Positions 61,005 through 64,000 of a stretch of DNA of 64,000 nucleotides are shown in pieces; within the stretch, counting starts at the first letter, position 1; the number at the start of each line of letters is the position of its first letter. Location of the stretch: positions 620,001 through 684,000 of the forward strand of contig NZ_CP013655.1 in NCBI RefSeq assembly GCF_001465345.1, written 5' to 3'. The notes under the pieces are model-generated. The model had not been told where the DNA came from, did no database searches, and saw only the letters and a list, made by a program, of their open reading frames with translations. This stretch comes from Enterococcus rotai (GTDB lineage Bacteria; Bacillota; Bacilli; Lactobacillales; Enterococcaceae). Both the position numbers and the translations under genes were made by a program.

Positions 61005-62465
61005 TTAAATATTCGCTTTAGGATATCGTGCTGTCACTACTTTTTTACGCGTGTAAAACTCTACGCTGTCTTTGCCATTCGCATGAAGTGTGCCATAAAA
61101 GGAAGACTTCCAACCAGAAAACGGAAAGAATGCCATAGGTGCTGGTACACCCAAATTGATGCCTAACATGCCTGCATCAATATGTTCTCTAAAGTAACGA
61201 ATCGCTGAGGCATTATTCGTGAAAAGACAAGCACCATTTGCAAATTCAGACTGATTAGCTGTCATAATCGCTTCTTTCAAGTTTTCTACTCTAATGATCG
61301 ACAATACTGGGGCAAAAATTTCATCCCGCCAGATCCTCATATCTGTTGTCACACCATCAAAAATGGTCGGACCAACAAAATAACCATTATCTGGACGATT
61401 TTTCCTACCATCTGTAATCAAGTGCGCTCCTTCTTCGACCCCTTTTTCAATATAAGCGAGTGTTCTTTTTTGATTTTCTGCTCGAATGACTGGTCCCAAA
61501 AAGACACCATCGTCTAAGCCATTCCCTACTTTGATACCGGATGCTTTTTCTTGTAATTTATTGATAAATGCATCTGCTATTTCATTTTCAACGGTTACTA
61601 CCGCACACGCCATACAACGCTCACCGGCTGAACCAAAAGCTGCTGACACAATATTAGTTACAGCATCATCTAGATCTGCGTCTTTTAAAACAATTGAATG
61701 ATTTTTCGCCCCTGTCAATGCTTGCACTCGCTTCAAATGTTTACTACCTTCAGTGTAAACATACTCGCCGACAGGTTTCGAGCCAACAAAGGAAATCGCT
61801 TTCACTTCTGGGTGTTCTAAAATCCCATTAACAACATCATGTGCACCATAAACAATATTAAAAACACCAGCAGGCAAGCCAGCTTCTGTAAACAATTCAG
61901 CCAACCGTTCAGTCAACAATGGCGTTCTTTCCGATGGTTTTAAAACAAAACTGTTCCCACAAGAAATCGCCATTGGAAACATCCAACAAGGAACCATCAT
62001 CGGAAAGTTAAAAGGTGAGATTCCCGCCACAACTCCAATTGGGTAACGATAGTTCGCAACTTCTACATCTGTTGCAATCGAAGCTAATGAATCGCCCATC
62101 ATCAACGTCGGTGTTCCTGCAGCAAACTCTACATTTTCAATTCCTCGTTGAACTTCTCCTAAAGCTTCGTTTAGATTTTTTCCATTCTCTAATGTAATCA
62201 AACGAGCCAATTCTGCTTTATGTTTGAGTAGGAGTTGTTGATAATTGAATAGAATTCTCGCACGTCTCGGAACAGCCATTTCTTTCCAAGTTTCGAAAGC
62301 CTCTTTAGCAACAGTGACCGCTTCTTCCAAATCTTCTTTCGTAGAAAGTGGCACTTTACACAATTCTTCTTTCGTAGCTGGATTAAAAACCGTTTCGTAT
62401 TTTTCTGTACGACTGGCTACCCATTTTCCACCAATATAATTTTTTAACTTTCGTACCGCTATCAT
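61005..62465 (-). CDS. iolA: Methylmalonate-semialdehyde dehydrogenase
   Basis: 486-aa CoA-acylating aldehyde dehydrogenase that converts malonate semialdehyde from inositol to acetyl-CoA. The catalytic Cys is in [31 protein letters not shown] is characteristic of MmsA/IolA. It is the first gene of the leftward operon, with ATG 62465 behind AAGGAGGA. Confidence 0.95.
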   Translation of the reverse strand: MIAVRKLKNYIGGKWVASRTEKYETVFNPATKEELCKVPLSTKEDLEEAVTVAKEAFETWKEMAVPRRARILFNYQQLLLKHKAELARLITLENGKNLNEALGEVQRGIENVEFAAGTPTLMMGDSLASIATDVEVANYRYPIGVVAGISPFNFPMMVPCWMFPMAISCGNSFVLKPSERTPLLTERLAELFTEAGLPAGVFNIVYGAHDVVNGILEHPEVKAISFVGSKPVGEYVYTEGSKHLKRVQALTGAKNHSIVLKDADLDDAVTNIVSAAFGSAGERCMACAVVTVENEIADAFINKLQEKASGIKVGNGLDDGVFLGPVIRAENQKRTLAYIEKGVEEGAHLITDGRKNRPDNGYFVGPTIFDGVTTDMRIWRDEIFAPVLSIIRVENLKEAIMTANQSEFANGACLFTNNASAIRYFREHIDAGMLGINLGVPAPMAFFPFSGWKSSFYGTLHANGKDSVEFYTRKKVVTARYPKANI

Positions 62466-62525
62466 CTATATCGTCCTCCTTGTTTTCTATTAAAAATCAA
62501 CTCAATGGTCATATTCTGATAATGT

Positions 62526-62696
62526 TTGGTCAACTTTTGATTACATTGTACAATTCCAATTTCCGATAGTCAACCTATTTTTGGTAAAATATTCCTTTTT
62601 TTGATTACTTTTTGCTAAAGTTTCTATTTTAGAAGAACGTAACTTGAAAAATACAGAGTAAAATCCATATAAAATTGGTTACATGTTGATTACATT
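62526..62696. promoter_or_regulatory. Candidate IolR operators: 11-bp direct repeats over both iol promoters
   Basis: Two pairs of 11-bp half-sites in direct order occur on the plus strand: TTGGTCAACTT-TTGATTACATT (62526-62547) and TTGGTTACATG-TTGATTACATT (62675-62696). A single related TTGATTACTTT is at 62601-62611. The first pair covers the iolA -10; the second covers the iolR -35. No paralogous use is known to me. Confidence 0.6.
62545..62573 (-). promoter_or_regulatory. Promoter of the iolA operon
   Basis: Minus-strand TTGACT (62573-62568) and TACAAT (62550-62545) are separated by 17 bp, about 80 bp before iolA. An operator candidate overlaps the -10 box. Confidence 0.78.
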
Positions 62697-62714
62697 CAGG
62701 GCATATGTTATAGT
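62686..62714 (+). promoter_or_regulatory. Promoter of the regulator-tautomerase pair
   Basis: TTGATT (62686-62691) and TATAGT (62709-62714) are 17 bp apart, about 37 bp before the regulator ATG. The -35 lies inside an operator candidate, consistent with autorepression. Confidence 0.7.
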
Positions 62715-62750
62715 AAACCTAATTACACGAAGTGGAAAGGCCACAGATAG

Positions 62751-63506
62751 ATGAAATTACAACGAATTCAGCAAATTGAAAATTACATACAACAACAAGG
62801 CAGCATTTCTCTTGATGAACTATGTCGCGTTTTCAACGTCTCTAAAAATACGATTCGTCGCGATATCAATGAATTGGAAAAAAGAGGAACCTTGAAAAAA
62901 GTATACGGCGGGGTGGTTTATGTAGAGAATAGCTTAGTTTCTTTTGAAAATCGGACTATCCATAATCAAAAGGAGAAGGAGCAGATTGGTAAAAGAGCTG
63001 CCGCATTGATCGATGAAGACGATTTAATCTACATTGATTCTGGAACAACCACTAGTCAAATTTTAAATCACATTGATCCAGAATTGCCATTTACCTTATT
63101 AACAAACAATCTTGATATTATCAATCTTGCGGCTGCAATGAAAAACGTCCAACTTATTCTTATTGGGAATAGCTACAAAAGGAAAACACGTTCTTTTGTG
63201 GGAATTGAGGATGAAGCCGTTGTAACAAGATACAATATAAACAAGGCCTTTATGGCGGCAACTGGCGTCTCAGTCACAAGCGGTTTGACCAATTCAGATT
63301 TGATGGAATATCGGATTAAAAAAATGATCGTTCAAAGAACCAAAGATATTTACCTACTCGCAGATCGTTCAAAATTCGACCATTCTACTTTGCTCACCTA
63401 CTCTCCTTTAGAAAGCATTAAAGGAATTGTCACAACAAGAGAGATACCCGAAAAGTATGTAGAGTTTTGCGATTCACATTCAGTCGAACTTTTATATAGC
63501 AACTAA
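62751..63506 (+). CDS. iolR: DeoR-family regulator of inositol catabolism, IolR-like
   Basis: 251-aa regulator. An N-terminal helix-turn-helix (about 18-50, LDELCRVFNVSKNTIRRDI) is followed by a sugar-isomerase-like effector domain with YIDSGTTTSQIL and the RKTRSFVGIEDE block of the family. It is divergent from iolA with shared operators. The probable inducer is 2-deoxy-5-keto-gluconate 6-phosphate, by analogy with Bacillus IolR. The symbol is given on context. Confidence 0.88.
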   Translation: MKLQRIQQIENYIQQQGSISLDELCRVFNVSKNTIRRDINELEKRGTLKKVYGGVVYVENSLVSFENRTIHNQKEKEQIGKRAAALIDEDDLIYIDSGTTTSQILNHIDPELPFTLLTNNLDIINLAAAMKNVQLILIGNSYKRKTRSFVGIEDEAVVTRYNINKAFMAATGVSVTSGLTNSDLMEYRIKKMIVQRTKDIYLLADRSKFDHSTLLTYSPLESIKGIVTTREIPEKYVEFCDSHSVELLYSN

Positions 63507-63528
63507 ACATGAAAAAGGAGGACTCAAC

Positions 63529-63921
63529 TTGCCACTATTAAAATTCGATTTAGTCGAAGGTCTCAGCAAAGAAGAAATACAAACGATACTCGACGTCACT
63601 CATTCCGTAGTCCTAGCTTCCTTTGACGTCCCAACAGGTGATAGATATCAAATTGTTACACAACACAAACCTTTTGAAATGGTGATGGAAGATACAGGAT
63701 TAGGGTTTAAAAGAGATCCTACTAAGATGATTTCACTAACCGTTATTAGCCGGGAACGAACAACCGCTCAAAAGGAAAAATTTTATCGACTACTAGCGCA
63801 ACAGCTAGATGAGCTGTGCGGCATTACACCTGAAAACTTACTTATTTCTTTCGTCATCAATAATGATGCTGATTGGAGTTTTGGTTTTGGGAAAGCACAA
63901 TTTTTAACAGGCGAACTCTAA
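63529..63921 (+). CDS. Tautomerase family protein
   Basis: 130-aa protein of the malonate-semialdehyde-decarboxylase-like tautomerase group. The TTG start is followed at once by a Pro codon, so removal of formyl-Met leaves the catalytic Pro1. The start follows AAGGAGGACTCAAC. Length and QKEKFYRLLAQQLDELCG are typical. It is 22 bp after the regulator and ends before a terminator. Since inositol breakdown yields malonate semialdehyde, it may act on that intermediate; this is inference. Confidence 0.85.
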   Translation: MPLLKFDLVEGLSKEEIQTILDVTHSVVLASFDVPTGDRYQIVTQHKPFEMVMEDTGLGFKRDPTKMISLTVISRERTTAQKEKFYRLLAQQLDELCGITPENLLISFVINNDADWSFGFGKAQFLTGEL

Positions 63922-63927
63922 AATATA

Positions 63928-63971
63928 AAAAGACCGAAACAAAACCAATAATCAGTTTTGTTTCGGTCTTT
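63928..63971. terminator. Terminator after the tautomerase gene
   Basis: AAAGACCGAAACAAAAC pairs perfectly with GTTTTGTTTCGGTCTTT around a 7-nt loop. Confidence 0.88.
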
Positions 63972-64000
63972 AGACATGAGAAAACAGCAAGCGCAAAAAG

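Overview
This window looks like chromosomal DNA of an Enterococcus. The evidence is the AT-rich base composition, strong AGGAGG ribosome binding sites, an S10-spc-alpha ribosomal operon without map between adk and infA, the ecfA1-ecfA2-ecfT-truA block, a MerR gene divergent from a two-gene heterodimeric ABC exporter like the efrEF locus of E. faecalis, and protein sequences very close to enterococcal ribosomal proteins as I remember them. Complete urease and inositol clusters point to one of the urease-positive, plant- or water-associated enterococci rather than E. faecalis. The species cannot be fixed from this sequence alone.

Layout. Positions 1-2000 hold a beta-glucoside PTS gene (cut by the left edge) and its BglG/LicT antiterminator, with two RAT/terminator switches. 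Positions 2000-6870 hold a thioredoxin-like gene and the MerR/ABC-exporter locus with a 19-bp-spacer promoter. Positions 6870-9050 hold a decayed membrane-protein remnant and a secreted V8-like protease with Ig-like domains. Positions 9050-11900 hold a lysine-riboswitch-controlled amino-acid ABC transporter. Positions 11900-17640 hold housekeeping genes (LOG family, histidine phosphatase, MazG-like, GNAT, BrnQ) and an Mga-type regulator.

Positions 17650-30500 form a nitrogen and nickel block transcribed leftward: ureI-ureA-ureB-ureC-ureE-ureF-ureG-ureD, a methyltransferase, a five-gene nickel/peptide-type ABC importer, then amt. Urea would enter through UreI, nickel through the ABC importer, and ammonium would be handled by Amt.

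Positions 30900-51740 hold truA, the ECF energy-coupling module, a two-gene M20 peptidase/membrane-protein insertion, and the complete ribosomal supercluster from rpsJ to rplQ. That stretch has several structured non-coding elements: an L17-downstream-element-like RNA, an internal infA promoter, a dispersed repeat inside the operon, a tandem duplication of Shine-Dalgarno/hairpin units before rpsC, and a structured rpsJ leader. Positions 51900-63970 hold an inositol catabolic operon (iolA-B-C-D-G-G-E, a sodium symporter, an orphan PTS IIB), with a divergent DeoR-family regulator and a tautomerase. Direct-repeat operator candidates overlap both iol promoters.

The most unusual signals are the iol 11-bp tandem operator pairs, the rplV-rpsC spacer duplication, the intercistronic hairpins in the ure and iol operons, the methyltransferase in the nickel operon, and the orphan IIB at the end of the iol operon.
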